A DNA stretch of 64,000 bases from Siccirubricoccus deserti (GTDB lineage Bacteria > Pseudomonadota > Alphaproteobacteria > Acetobacterales > Acetobacteraceae), in NCBI RefSeq assembly GCF_014283215.1, contig NZ_JACOMF010000001.1, positions 285,724 to 349,723 on the forward strand, read 5' to 3'. The notes beneath the pieces were generated by a model. That model did not search any database. It saw only the letters and a program-made list of their open reading frames with translations, and was not told the origin of the DNA. A program made the translations under genes and the position numbers. This document shows, one piece after another, positions 1-8,688 of the stretch; position 1 is the first letter of the stretch, and each line of letters starts with the position of its first letter.

Positions 1-107
1 TGGGCTGCCTGGTGGAGCTGACACAGCGGCTGGAGATGCCGGCGCCGACCCTTGCCGGGGTGCATGGGCTGACGCGGCTGCTGGGCCGCAACCTCGGCCT
101 GGATTGA
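1..107 (+). CDS. C-terminal end of a ketopantoate-reductase-like protein (partial)
   Basis: Only the last 34 codons are inside the window; the frame begins at base 3 and stops with TGA at 105-107. The visible tail (a VELTQRLEMPAPTLAGVHGL stretch followed by TRLLGRNLGLD) resembles the last helices of 2-dehydropantoate 2-reductase, where a VVELGRRLGVPTPT-type segment is usual. Those enzymes reduce ketopantoate with NADPH in pantothenate synthesis, and many paralogues act on other keto acids. No nucleotide-binding region is visible, so the call rests on the tail alone. Other C-terminal helical domains of the 6-phosphogluconate dehydrogenase type are possible. Confidence 0.5.
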   Translation, partial: GCLVELTQRLEMPAPTLAGVHGLTRLLGRNLGLD

Positions 108-119
108 ACCCGGCGGCGG

Positions 120-566
120 ATGGGACGTCTCATTCTCATGCAGAACGAGGTGGCGCGCAGGGGCTGGCTCATCGGGCTGGGGGTGGGCTTGGGGATGGGA
201 TTCCTGCAGGGCGCCGCCGCGGCCGAGCCGTCCCGGAGGCGACGGCCGCGCCCGCGGCCGAAGGCGGCGGCACCCCCTCCGGCGCAGCCGCCGCCCGAGC
301 CGTCGCGGATTCCGGACATCGACGGCCCGCCGCCGCCCTCCACCCGGCCCGGGCTGGAGCCGGCCCCGGTGCCCTCCACCAATGTGCTGCCGCCGCTACG
401 CGATACCAGGCCGCAGTCGAGCCTGTCCCTCGGCGTGCCAACCCCGCCGGAGCCCTTCCAGGGCCAGACCTTCGGCGGCAACGACCCATCACCGGACCGC
501 CGACAGCCTCCAGGGCAGGGGCTGCGCCTGCCCTCGCCGGGCGCGACTCTGCGGATGCCGTTCTGA
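120..566 (+). CDS. Proline-rich exported protein, unknown function
   Basis: This predicted 148-residue protein has no family I recognise. A hydrophobic stretch (about residues 15-35, WLIGLGVGLGMGFLQGAAAA) looks like a Sec signal peptide with a cleavage site after AAA. The rest is a low-complexity chain rich in Pro, Arg and Pro-Pro pairs, with no cysteines and no catalytic motif. It begins 12 bases after the preceding gene ends. An alternative ATG at 138 gives a more compact signal peptide, and neither start has a convincing ribosome-binding site. Other reading frames here are also open because of the high GC, so the gene is accepted mainly on its signal-like N-terminus. Confidence 0.45.
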   Translation: MGRLILMQNEVARRGWLIGLGVGLGMGFLQGAAAAEPSRRRRPRPRPKAAAPPPAQPPPEPSRIPDIDGPPPPSTRPGLEPAPVPSTNVLPPLRDTRPQSSLSLGVPTPPEPFQGQTFGGNDPSPDRRQPPGQGLRLPSPGATLRMPF

Positions 567-913
567 CCAGGATGCGGAGTTCGGAGGCGGTACCTCGGGC
601 GGCAGGACCGGTGGCTCCACCCCCGAACTCCCGCTGGAAACACAAGCGTCCCTCAGACCCCAGCCTCAGCCCGCCGGTACGCCGTCCGGATGGGCAAGCT
701 GTGGCACCGCCAGGGATGGAATCCCTAATTCTCCCTCAACTCCAAAGGCTAGCCGCAGGAGGCGGCTTTCACAGGGTTGAAGCCTGAAAGCGTGAAGCTG
801 CCTGGATGCGGTGCGAGCAAATCGCGGAACAGCGGGAATGCCCTGGAGCGCCGATAGGCTCTACGGACGACGCTGCAGATCCCGGCCGAGCTGCGATCGG
901 CTCCCGCCATGGA
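567..913. other. Intergenic stretch of about 350 bases, no gene recognised
   Basis: This stretch lies between the proline-rich protein on the plus strand and the APH(6)-like gene that converges on it. Several open frames cross it, but none has a plausible protein composition. A short segment near 777-800 (gttgaagcctgaaagcgtga) resembles part of the repeat found at 56646. I see no clean terminator hairpin. Confidence 0.4.
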
Positions 914-1726
914 TTACCGATCCAGTTCAGCGGCGGCCAGCTCGGCAATCCGCAGGTCTATGGCCGCCATGGGGTCATCGTCGGGCAGGAACCAAGCCGC
1001 CGATAAACCGGTCCAGGCAAGGATCCAACGCAGCAGGCGCTCCCGTTCCAGCTTCGCGGCCTTGGCGACGACCTCAAGGCGTCGGGCGAAACGGCCGGGC
1101 TCGGTCGCGGCCGGCCACGTCGGGTCGGCCAGATCGGGATTGGTGAAGATGTTGGCGAAATCGAAGCTGCGCTCGCCGACCAGGTGTTTGGGATCAATGG
1201 CGAGCCAGCCCCGCGCTCCGAAGTCGAGAACGTTGCCGTGGTGCAGATCGCCATGCAACGCCCGGCATTCGCGCGGTTCGGAGAGCAACGCTCGGGCCGT
1301 CTCGGCGCAGCGGACAAGAATGCCACCGTGACGAGCGGCTGCTGGTTCCAGCTGCCGGAACCAGTGTGCCAGAGGGGTCAGTTCAGGAAGCGGCTTCGTC
1401 CTCGGAGCGTGCGACCGGGCGGCTGCGTCGCACAGGATGCGGCAGGCTTCGTCATCGCGTCCCGTACGGGCCATGTCGGCCAGAGAGGCCGAGCCCATGG
1501 CGCGTTCCAGCAGGAGGGCCGCATCGTCCCGGGCGAACACCCGCGCCGCGCCGTCTCCGTCCCACCATTCCATCAGCACGCCGCCGAGGCGCTCGTCCTC
1601 CGCATGGGACAGCTTGAGCATGGCTGGCTCACCGCTCAACAGGACCGGCAGCAACCGTGCGGTCGGGGTTGTGATCGGATCACCATCGGGGACCAATCCC
1701 CAACGAAGCAGGTAAGGATCGAACAT
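914..1726 (-). CDS. APH(6)/StrB-like aminoglycoside phosphotransferase
   Basis: This 270-residue protein belongs to the aminoglycoside/hydroxyurea kinase family, whose best-known members phosphorylate streptomycin at the 6-hydroxyl. The kinase signature HGDLHHGN is at residues 158-165, with the metal-binding IDP at 177-179 in the context GWLAIDPKHLVGE. The C-terminal LLRWILAWTGLSAAW matches the family's closing helix. Length agrees with StrB proteins (about 265-280). I chose the ATG at 1726 because the kinase fold begins there; an in-frame ATG at 1738 and longer upstream extensions are possible. It stands alone, without integron or transposon features, so it looks chromosomal. The real substrate may not be an antibiotic. 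Confidence 0.8.
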   Translation of the reverse strand: MFDPYLLRWGLVPDGDPITTPTARLLPVLLSGEPAMLKLSHAEDERLGGVLMEWWDGDGAARVFARDDAALLLERAMGSASLADMARTGRDDEACRILCDAAARSHAPRTKPLPELTPLAHWFRQLEPAAARHGGILVRCAETARALLSEPRECRALHGDLHHGNVLDFGARGWLAIDPKHLVGERSFDFANIFTNPDLADPTWPAATEPGRFARRLEVVAKAAKLERERLLRWILAWTGLSAAWFLPDDDPMAAIDLRIAELAAAELDR

Positions 1727-1931
1727 CCGGCAGCCCATGGCACCTCGTTGAGACCGCATTGGATCGGCCGTTCCGGGAACCCTGAGCTGCCCGGCCCCGT
1801 CATCCAGCCGCTGTTCCAGACGGCCTGTATATTGATCCTCGTGGGCAGCGACTCGCACGGGAGCTTGTTCCCCCAGCAGGGATGCGGGGACAGCGCCTCC
1901 GTCCGACGTCCTGTTCTGCCCAGTACCCGAC

Positions 1932-2435
1932 CTACCCACCCCGCGCGCGGTGCCACAGCATCAGCGCGGCGTCATAGGGCAGCGCCGGCACTTCCCGCAG
2001 CCGCCACCACCAGCGCTGCGCCCAGCCCGGGGTGCCGGAGGCGCCGATCGGCACCGACTGGGCCGGCAGGCCGGCCAGGCGCAGCAGCAGCAGGCAGCGC
2101 GGCAGGTGGTAGCGGCTGGTGGCGGCCAGCACCGGCCCGGGGTGGCCGCGCAGCATCGCCACCGCCGCGCGGACCGAGGACAGGGTGTCGGTCCCGGTCG
2201 GCTCTTCGCGGATGCGGGCAGCGGGCACGCCGGCCTGCCGCAGCAGCCGCGCCATGATGGTGCTTTCGGCGTCGCCATGCCGGCCGCGGCCGCCGGTCGG
2301 CAGGTAGATGGGCGGCGGGACCAGGGCCTCGCCGTGGCGCGCCGCGGCCTCCACCCGGCGGCGGAGGGTCGGGCTCGGGGTATTGTCCGGCCGGACCGCG
2401 GCACCGAAGATGATGATCGCCGTTTGCGGTTTCAC
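1932..2435 (-). CDS. YdcF/ElyC-type DUF218 protein
   Basis: This 167-residue protein carries the DUF218 pattern: an N-terminal IIIFGAAV strand, TGGRGRHGDAEST at residues 47-59, and EEPTGTDTLSSVR at 77-89, where family members keep conserved acidic and Thr residues. Relatives (YdcF, SanA, ElyC) are linked to envelope functions, and YdcF binds S-adenosylmethionine. There is no signal peptide or membrane anchor, so it should be cytoplasmic. The start is a GTG at 2435 that overlaps the stop of the upstream methyltransferase (GTGA), implying translational coupling. Pairing a possible SAM-binding protein with a SAM methyltransferase is suggestive but unproven. Confidence 0.75.
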   Translation of the reverse strand: MKPQTAIIIFGAAVRPDNTPSPTLRRRVEAAARHGEALVPPPIYLPTGGRGRHGDAESTIMARLLRQAGVPAARIREEPTGTDTLSSVRAAVAMLRGHPGPVLAATSRYHLPRCLLLLRLAGLPAQSVPIGASGTPGWAQRWWWRLREVPALPYDAALMLWHRARGG

Positions 2436-3688
2436 GTCGGGGCGGCGAGCAGCAGGCGGTTCATTGGCTCCATCGTCGTCCGCAGCGCCGCCAGGTCGCG
2501 CCAGAATGCCTCCCGCGAGACGCCGTTCGCCGCCAGTTCGTCGGCGATGGCGCCGAGGCTGCGGCTGCCATCCACCCGTTGCAGGATGGCCCCGGCCAGC
2601 CGCGGCATCGGCAGCACCACCCGCAGCCCGTCGAAGGTCACGGCGATGGTGCCGTCGCGCGGCAGCCCCTTCGCCAGGGTGGGGCCATCCATCTCCCGCA
2701 GCACCGGGACCGAGGCCGGGTCGTCCCAGGCCCGCATCGGCTCCGGGTCCTCGGCGCGGACGCAATAGACGATGTGGATGCCCATGTTGCCGGTGACCGC
2801 CTCGGCCAGGGCCGCGCGGTCCAGCGGCGAAAGCCGGGCGGTGCGGGCACGCAGCTTCGGGTCGCTGAGGTAGCTGTCCGGGTCGTAGCGCACCGGCTCC
2901 ACCCAGCAGGCCACGCGCAGCCCGGCGGCGGCCACCAGAGCGGCGAGCCCGGGCACGGTGAAGGCGGCGTCGCGCGGGTTCAGCAGCAGGTCGTAGAGCC
3001 CGGCATCACCGCCGGAGAGGTGGTCGGTCAGCCAGGGGTTGCGGCGCAGCCAGGCGGTCTCCGGCACCTGCTTCCACAGCCGGCGGGCGGTCTCCACCCG
3101 CGCTGGCGGCGGCTGCTCCGCCGGCGCCAGCAGCCGGAGCGCATCCTGCAGCATATAGACGCCGGTGCGGCCATGCGGGGCATAGACCATCAGCCCCAGG
3201 CCGCCGCCCGGCGCCAGCACCGAGACCAGCGCGCGGAGGCCGGCCAGCGGGTCCGGCAGGTGGTGCAGCACGCCGCAGCAATCGATGTAGTCGAAGGGCC
3301 CGAGGCCGCTGCCCGGCAATTCCAGCAGCGAGCCCTCGATGAAGCGGATGTTGTCGAGGCCACGGGTGGCGGCACGGGCCTCGGCGATGCGGCGGGCGGC
3401 GGCGCTGCGGTCCAGCCAGGTGACCTGCCCCGGGCGCCTGGTCCAGGCCATCTGCTGCGCCAGCATGACGGTGCCGTCGCCGGTACCGCCGCCGGCCACC
3501 AGGGCGCGCAGCGGCCGGGAGGCGGGGCGGCTTGTGCCGAAGATCCAGTGGTCGATCTCCCGCAGATGGCTGGGGCTGCCGACGATCAGGCGCTTCGCCT
3601 CCTCCCGCGGGTCGCGGGCGGGATAGGGGAAGGCCTCGTACTGGTCGGCGAGACGAGCATCGGTCGGATCAGTCATGCCAGGCTGCAT
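2432..3688 (-). CDS. Class I SAM-dependent methyltransferase with C-terminal extension
   Basis: The protein has 418 residues. A YEAFPYP motif (17-23) precedes the Rossmann fold, motif I is LVAGGGTGDGT (63-73), and the post-motif acidic residue is in TWLDRS. FDYIDCCGVLHHLPDP is motif IV, typical of small-molecule methyltransferases. After the catalytic domain (to about residue 280) there is a tail of some 130 residues containing a winged-helix-like segment (ILQRVDGSRSLGAIADELA) like that seen in some protein methyltransferases. The substrate cannot be told. A second ATG at 3676 could be the start. It is the first gene of a two-gene operon with the YdcF-like gene and is divergent from the IalB-like gene. 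Confidence 0.75.
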   Translation of the reverse strand: MQPGMTDPTDARLADQYEAFPYPARDPREEAKRLIVGSPSHLREIDHWIFGTSRPASRPLRALVAGGGTGDGTVMLAQQMAWTRRPGQVTWLDRSAAARRIAEARAATRGLDNIRFIEGSLLELPGSGLGPFDYIDCCGVLHHLPDPLAGLRALVSVLAPGGGLGLMVYAPHGRTGVYMLQDALRLLAPAEQPPPARVETARRLWKQVPETAWLRRNPWLTDHLSGGDAGLYDLLLNPRDAAFTVPGLAALVAAAGLRVACWVEPVRYDPDSYLSDPKLRARTARLSPLDRAALAEAVTGNMGIHIVYCVRAEDPEPMRAWDDPASVPVLREMDGPTLAKGLPRDGTIAVTFDGLRVVLPMPRLAGAILQRVDGSRSLGAIADELAANGVSREAFWRDLAALRTTMEPMNRLLLAAPT

Positions 3689-3888
3689 AGGCCCTGGGCG
3701 GCTTGGGCGGGAGGGGCCGATGGCGCTGCGGCTTGAGCCGGCGACGGTTGGGCAGGCCGCCGCCCTGCCCCGCCGGGGATTTATCCGAAAGCCGCGCGGC
3801 CGTGTTAAAGCAGGCGCCGCGTCGCCACGACCGGATCAACCGCCGCCCGGCGGTTGCTGCCGGCGGGGCCCGCCCGTATCTAGACGCC

Positions 3889-4395
3889 ATGCGCATGTTC
3901 TTTCGCCCGGCCCTGCTCACCGCCCTGCTGCTGTGCCCCGTCCTTGCCCAGGCGCAACAGGAGCGACCGAAGAAGCTCGGCGAGTTCCAGTCCTGGATCG
4001 CCGCGACCTACACCGAGGGCGGGCAGAAGATCTGCTACGCCTTCGCCCGGGCCAGCCGCAGCGAGGGCGCCAGCCGGCAGAACGTGATGCTGACCGTCAC
4101 CCACCGCCCCGCCGCGCGGGACACGGTGACCATCTCGGCCGGCTACACCTATCCGCGCACCGTCACCGATGTGGAGGTGACGGTGGGATCGCATGAGTTG
4201 CCCTTCTACACCGCCGGCAGCACCGCGGCGGCGCGCAACAGCGCTGCGGCGATCCGGGCGATGCGCGCCGGGCGGGATGCGGTGGCCAAGGCCCCCGGCC
4301 CGAACGGCCGCGGCCGGGTGACCGACACCTTCCCGCTCGCCGGCTTCAGCGCCGCCTATGATGCCATCTCCCGCGAATGCCCGGTGCACCGATGA
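3889..4395 (+). CDS. IalB-like periplasmic protein
   Basis: This 168-residue protein has a clear signal peptide ([20 protein letters not shown], cleaved after AQA, about residue 22). The mature part fits the invasion-associated locus B family (PF06776): [20 protein letters not shown] near the N-terminus, with a conserved Trp and Cys, and a second Cys close to the C-terminus (ISRECPVHR), probably forming a disulphide. In Bartonella, IalB is linked to red-cell invasion; in free-living alphaproteobacteria it is a common periplasmic protein of unknown role. The ATG at 3889 starts exactly at the signal peptide. It overlaps rlmN by four bases (ATGA), so the two are probably co-translated. Confidence 0.75.
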   Translation: MRMFFRPALLTALLLCPVLAQAQQERPKKLGEFQSWIAATYTEGGQKICYAFARASRSEGASRQNVMLTVTHRPAARDTVTISAGYTYPRTVTDVEVTVGSHELPFYTAGSTAAARNSAAAIRAMRAGRDAVAKAPGPNGRGRVTDTFPLAGFSAAYDAISRECPVHR

Positions 4396-5585
4396 GCCCG
4401 CTCGATCAGCCACGCCAGGACACCGCCGACCTCAGCACCGCCGAGCGCGACCGCGTCCTGGCCAAGCAGGCGCTGTTCAACCCGCCGCCGCCGGTGCTGC
4501 CGGACGGCAGGCGGGAGCTAGTCGGGCTGTCGCGCGAGGAACTGGTGGCGGAGATGGCGGCGATGGGCGAGAAGCCCTTCCGCGCCAAGCAGCTCTGGCA
4601 CTGGATCTACCACCAGGGCGCCAGCGATTTCGCCGCCATGACCAGCATCGCCGGGCCAATGCGGGCGAAGCTGGCGGAGCGCTTCGTCATCGGCCGGCCG
4701 GAAGCGGCGACGGTGCAGACCAGCCGCGACGAGACCCGGAAATTTCTCTTCCGCTTCCGCGACGGCCAGCAGGTGGAGACGGTCTACATCCCCGACCCGC
4801 AGGAGGATCGCGGCGCCGTCTGCATCTCGACCCAGGTCGGCTGCACCCTCTCCTGCCGGTTCTGCCACACCGGCACGCAGAAGCTGGTGCGCAACCTCGG
4901 CGCCGCCGAGATCGTCGGGCAGTTCATGGCGGCGCGCGACAGCTACGGCGAATGGCCCAGCCCGAAGGACGACAAGCCGCGGCTGCTCTCGACCATCGTC
5001 GTCATGGGCATGGGTGAGCCGCTCTACAACTACGAGAACACCGCCAAGGCGCTGCGCATCATCATGGATGGCGAGGGTATCGGCCTGTCACGCCGGCGCA
5101 TCACCCTCAGCACCTCCGGCGTGGTGCCGATGATGGACCGCTGCGGCGAGGAGCTGGGGGTGAACCTCGCGGTGTCGCTGCATGCGGTGACGGATGAGCT
5201 GCGGGACGAGATCGTGCCGCTGAACCGCAAATACCCGATCGCCGAGCTGCTGGCCGCCTGCCGCCGCTACCCCGGCGCCAGCAACGCCAGGCGGATCACC
5301 TTCGAATACGTCATGCTGCGCGGAGTGAACGACTCGGAGGCCGAGGCGCGGGAGCTGGTGCGGCTGCTGCGCGGCCTGCCGGCCAAGATCAACCTGATCC
5401 CCTTCAACCCCTGGCCGGGCAGCCCCTACCAGACCAGCACCCATGAGCAGACGGCGAAATTCGCCTCCATCCTGAACGACGCCGGCTATTCCAGCCCGAT
5501 CCGCCGGCCGCGCGGGCGGGACATCCTGGCAGCCTGCGGGCAGCTGAGGACCGAGAGCGAGCGGCTTCGGCAGCCAGCCGCCTGA
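4392..5585 (+). CDS. rlmN: 23S rRNA (adenine-2503-C2)-methyltransferase RlmN
   Basis: RlmN is a radical-SAM enzyme that methylates C2 of A2503 in 23S rRNA and of A37 in some tRNAs. The 397-residue protein has the 4Fe-4S motif CTLSCRFC (Cys151, Cys155, Cys158), the preceding STQVGC context, the SAM-binding [10 protein letters not shown], and the C-terminal DILAACGQL containing the methyl-carrying cysteine. The N-terminal helical domain contains [11 protein letters not shown]. Length is normal. The start at 4392 is preferred over 4377 because it makes an ATGA overlap with the upstream gene. Confidence 0.95.
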   Translation: MSPLDQPRQDTADLSTAERDRVLAKQALFNPPPPVLPDGRRELVGLSREELVAEMAAMGEKPFRAKQLWHWIYHQGASDFAAMTSIAGPMRAKLAERFVIGRPEAATVQTSRDETRKFLFRFRDGQQVETVYIPDPQEDRGAVCISTQVGCTLSCRFCHTGTQKLVRNLGAAEIVGQFMAARDSYGEWPSPKDDKPRLLSTIVVMGMGEPLYNYENTAKALRIIMDGEGIGLSRRRITLSTSGVVPMMDRCGEELGVNLAVSLHAVTDELRDEIVPLNRKYPIAELLAACRRYPGASNARRITFEYVMLRGVNDSEAEARELVRLLRGLPAKINLIPFNPWPGSPYQTSTHEQTAKFASILNDAGYSSPIRRPRGRDILAACGQLRTESERLRQPAA

Positions 5586-5730
5586 AGATCAGCACGACAA
5601 TCGCAATCGCGCAGTGGTTGATCTTTAGTAACTATTCCTTGATAGCGGTTGCCTCTGGTCGCGCCGCTGCATCGTCACCGCCGGCGTCAAGCAGCCCACG
5701 GCGCGACCTTGGCCCGGGGGAAAAGCTTCC

Positions 5731-6978
5731 ATGTTGCCAGCCTTGCTGCGTATCGCCCTGCTGCTGGGTGGAATGGTCACCGGCCTCGCCACGCACCATG
5801 AGGCAGCCGCGCAACCGGTGCGGACCGGCCCTGCCGGTGCGGCCTTCTACCAGGCACCCAGCCCGTTGCCGCGGGGGGAACGCGGTTCGGTGATCTGGGC
5901 CCGCCCCCTGGCGGCGGAGGCCTCCCTGCCGAGCGCGGCCAGCAACCTTCTGGTCCTCTATCGCTCCACTGATCCGGCGGGGAACAGCGTCGCCGTCTCC
6001 GGCACGGTTGCCATTCCTGCCGGCACGCCGCCGGCTGGTGGCTGGCCGGTCATCACCTGGGCCCATGGCACCACCGGCCTGGCACCGATATGCGCCCCCT
6101 CGCTCGATACGCCGACCGGCCCCGAGCATCCCTACCTCGCCGGCCTCCGCACCCTGTTGGACGGCTTCGTCAAGCGTGGCTACGCGGTGGTGGCGACGGA
6201 TTACCAGGGGCTGGGCACGCCGGGGCCGCATCCCTTCCTGCAGGGTCAGCCGAATGGCCGGAACGTGCTCGACATGCTGCGCGCGGCGCGCCGGATCGAG
6301 GCCGCCATCGGCACCCGTTACCTGGTGATGGGCCATTCGCAGGGAGGTCACGCGGCGCTGTTCGCCGGGGCCGAGGGGCCGGCGTATGTGCCGGAGCTGA
6401 CACAGGTCGGCACCCTGGCCTTCGCGCCGGGCTCGCAGATCATGGGGCGGCTGAACTCGGTGCGGCAGGCGCCGGATGTGCAGCTTGCCGTGCCCTATGT
6501 GCTTTATGCGCTGCAATCCTATGCCGGCACCAATCAGTCCATCGACCTGCGGCGCATGCTGGCGCCGGGCGCACTGGTGCATCTGCCGGACCTGCACGAA
6601 CAATGCATGACCCATGCGCTGACCACCGGCTACTGGTCCACCGCCGTCGCCAGGGATCAATTCCTGCCGCAGCCCGATCTCACCGCCTTCAGCAGCATGG
6701 CGGCGAAGAACGAGCCGGGCATGCTGCGCATCGCCGCCCCGACCATGATCATGCAGGGCACCGCGGATGTGACGGTGCCGCCGGGCTGGACCGACAGCTT
6801 GGCCGGGCAGCTTTGCAGCAATGGCACCAGCCTCGCCTACCGGCCCGTCAGCGGGTCGGACCACAACGGGGTCATGGTCGCGGGCGCGATGGAAGCGCAT
6901 GGCTGGGTGGCGGCGCGCTTCGCCGGAGAGGCACCGGCCAGCAACTGCGGCGCCCTGCCGAAAGCCGGCGGCGGCTGA
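5731..6978 (+). CDS. Secreted lipase-type alpha/beta hydrolase
   Basis: This 415-residue protein has an N-terminal signal peptide (LLRIALLLGGMVTGLA) and an alpha/beta-hydrolase fold. The nucleophile elbow is GHSQGG (201-206, Ser203), the oxyanion region is TWAHGTTG near 110, and a C-terminal GSDHNG supplies the likely catalytic His; the Asp is probably in MQGTADVTVPP. The layout is that of the secretory lipase family (PF03583), which hydrolyses triglycerides or other esters outside the cytoplasm. It is a single gene, and a 26-base palindrome lies downstream. Substrate preference cannot be inferred. Confidence 0.75.
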   Translation: MLPALLRIALLLGGMVTGLATHHEAAAQPVRTGPAGAAFYQAPSPLPRGERGSVIWARPLAAEASLPSAASNLLVLYRSTDPAGNSVAVSGTVAIPAGTPPAGGWPVITWAHGTTGLAPICAPSLDTPTGPEHPYLAGLRTLLDGFVKRGYAVVATDYQGLGTPGPHPFLQGQPNGRNVLDMLRAARRIEAAIGTRYLVMGHSQGGHAALFAGAEGPAYVPELTQVGTLAFAPGSQIMGRLNSVRQAPDVQLAVPYVLYALQSYAGTNQSIDLRRMLAPGALVHLPDLHEQCMTHALTTGYWSTAVARDQFLPQPDLTAFSSMAAKNEPGMLRIAAPTMIMQGTADVTVPPGWTDSLAGQLCSNGTSLAYRPVSGSDHNGVMVAGAMEAHGWVAARFAGEAPASNCGALPKAGGG

Positions 6979-7015
6979 AGCACGTGGCCTGCCGGCCAGG
7001 ATCAGGCTGATCCCC

Positions 7016-7064
7016 AGAGCAGTTTCACGTTCAAGGGCCTTCACGCCCCTCCGCGATCTGCTCT
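7016..7064. repeat. Intergenic inverted repeat, family B (short copy)
   Basis: The segment begins AGAGCAG and ends GCGATCTGCTCT, so its ends are complementary. Its right half (7039-7058) is the reverse complement of gatcgcggaggggcgtgaag, which occurs exactly at 34489-34508. The end motif also matches the ends of the copies at 56646 and 61176. It lies in the convergent gap after the lipase-like gene. Confidence 0.55.
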
Positions 7065-7066
7065 AG

Positions 7067-7092
7067 CCGGCAAGGCCGATCGGCCTTGCCGG
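7067..7092. terminator. Perfect 26-base palindrome, probable bidirectional terminator
   Basis: CCGGCAAGGCCG and CGGCCTTGCCGG flank a central AT. It sits between the convergent lipase and Bug genes. There is no long T-run, so Rho-independent termination is likely but not certain. Confidence 0.55.
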
Positions 7093-7172
7093 GACGCGTG
7101 CTTCACACTTCGGCATCGCCGCCCCTCGCCGCAAGCAGATGCCACGGCGAGGCCGGCTGAGCGGCGACTGCC

Positions 7173-8144
7173 CTACTCCGCCGTCGCCCCGCTCTCCGCC
7201 ACCACCCGGGTCCAGAGCGTCACTTCGGATTGCAGGTAGCGGGCGTAATCCGCCGCGCTGCCGCCGGTCGGCTTGGCGCCCTGGGCAGCCAGCTTGGCCC
7301 GCACCTCGGCATCGGTCAGCGCCGCGGCCACCGCCTGATTCAGCCGGGCGATCGCCGCCGGCGGGGTCTGCGCCGGCGCCATGATCCCCTGCCAGGCGCC
7401 GAGGTCGAAGCCCGGCGGCGTCAGCCCGGCCTCCGACATGCTCGGCACCTCGGGCAGCAGAGGCGTGCGCTCGGCGCTGCTCACCGCGATGGCCCGCACC
7501 CGGCCGTCCTGGATCACCGGCAGGGCGGTGACCACGGTATCCGAGGTGAACTGCACATTGCCCGCCGCCGTATCCATCAGTGCCGCCGCGGTGCCGCGGT
7601 AGGGCACGTGCACCGCCTCGCCGCCGATGTGCCGCAGCACCAGGAAGCTGACGAGGTGGGAGATGTTGCCGATGCCGCCGGAGGAATAGCTGAGTTTGCC
7701 GGGATTCGCCTTGATCCAGGCGATGAAGCCGGCGGCGTCGCGCGGCAGCATCGCCGGGTTGACCACCAGCGCCAGCGGCGAGGCGGCGGTCAGCGCCACC
7801 GGCGCCAGGTCGCGCAGCACGTCGTAGGGCAGCCGGCGGTACAGCGCCCGGCTGATGGCGATGGAGGAGGTGTTGTAGAGCAGCGTATGGCCATCCGCCT
7901 CGGATTTGGCGACCGCCTCGCCGGCGATGTTGCCATTGGCGCCGCCACGGTTCTCCACCACCACCGGCTGGCCGAGGTCGCGGGCCATGCGCTCGGCGAG
8001 GATGCGGGCGACGACATCGGTCGGTCCGCCCGGCGGGAAGGCGACAACCAACCGGACCGGCCGCTGCGGGAAGGCCTGGGCACGGGCCGGCGCTGCGAGC
8101 AGCCCCGCGGCGCCCAGCGCCAATGCATTGCGACGAAGCATCAT
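7173..8144 (-). CDS. Bug/TctC-family periplasmic solute-binding protein (1 of 6)
   Basis: This is a 323-residue binding protein of the tripartite tricarboxylate transporter type. A twin-Arg-less signal peptide (about 1-22, ending APARAQA) is followed by FPQRPVRLVVAFPPGG, the family's first strand and carboxylate-binding loop. The GQPVVVENRGGANGNI motif follows, then HVPYRGTAAA and the LPEVPSMSEAG region that shape the ligand cleft. Members bind carboxylates, amino acids or nicotinate-like compounds. No TctA or TctB membrane gene is near. It is transcribed alone, divergent from the SemiSWEET gene across 166 bases. Ligand unknown. Confidence 0.9.
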   Translation of the reverse strand: MMLRRNALALGAAGLLAAPARAQAFPQRPVRLVVAFPPGGPTDVVARILAERMARDLGQPVVVENRGGANGNIAGEAVAKSEADGHTLLYNTSSIAISRALYRRLPYDVLRDLAPVALTAASPLALVVNPAMLPRDAAGFIAWIKANPGKLSYSSGGIGNISHLVSFLVLRHIGGEAVHVPYRGTAAALMDTAAGNVQFTSDTVVTALPVIQDGRVRAIAVSSAERTPLLPEVPSMSEAGLTPPGFDLGAWQGIMAPAQTPPAAIARLNQAVAAALTDAEVRAKLAAQGAKPTGGSAADYARYLQSEVTLWTRVVAESGATAE

Positions 8145-8310
8145 GTCTTGGTCCTTCCCTCCCTTGGGCCAACCGGGGCCATGGTCTGCGAACCTGGGTC
8201 ATTACGGCAGACTAATATCAATCCGCCACGGAACCACGCGCGGCGCCGGCGGTTGCAGCGGCTTGGCCTGTCGGTTCGCCGCCGTGAGGCCGCCTGCCTC
8301 GGAGACCACC

Positions 8311-8607
8311 ATGGATGTTGCCACCCTAGTGGGGGCGGCTGCCACCCTCGCCTCCACCACCAGCTTTCTGCCACAGGCGTGGAAAGTGATCCGTACCCGC
8401 GACACCGCGGCGATCTCCGCCGGCATGTACGCGGTGACGGTGGTCGGATTCGCGCTATGGCTGACCTATGGGCTGCTGCTCGGTGCTTTGCCGCTGATCG
8501 TCACCAATGGCATCTGCCTGGCGCTATCGGCCTTCATCCTGGTGATGAAGCTACTGCCGCGGCAGCAGAAAGTGGCGGTGGCGGAGACGCTCGACCCGCT
8601 GAGCTGA
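8311..8607 (+). CDS. SemiSWEET sugar transporter
   Basis: This 98-residue membrane protein is one triple-helix bundle of the MtN3/SWEET family. Helix 1 carries the PQ motif (SFLPQAWKVIRTRDT, Pro21-Gln22). Helix 2 is MYAVTVVGFALWLTYGLLLG, and helix 3 holds the conserved Asn in IVTNGICLALSAFIL. Bacterial SemiSWEETs dimerise to make a small sugar uniporter. The start at 8311 gives the normal family length (85-100). It is divergent from a Bug gene and 81 bases upstream of an MFS gene. The sugar carried cannot be read from the sequence. Confidence 0.88.
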   Translation: MDVATLVGAAATLASTTSFLPQAWKVIRTRDTAAISAGMYAVTVVGFALWLTYGLLLGALPLIVTNGICLALSAFILVMKLLPRQQKVAVAETLDPLS

Positions 8608-8688
8608 CCCCGGCCCAGGCCGGATACGACGACGCGCAGTGGTTGCTCACGTTACGGGTGCTTGACGTAATAGGGTCCGCAGGCACCA

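Noticed and set aside
104..787. A 227-codon open frame overlapping the proline-rich protein
   Set aside because: It has a patternless Ala/Arg/Gly/Pro composition typical of alternative frames in very GC-rich DNA and overlaps the frame with the better signal peptide.
914..1726. An acquired resistance cassette
   Set aside because: No attC site, integrase, transposase or shift in base composition was seen around the APH(6)-like gene.
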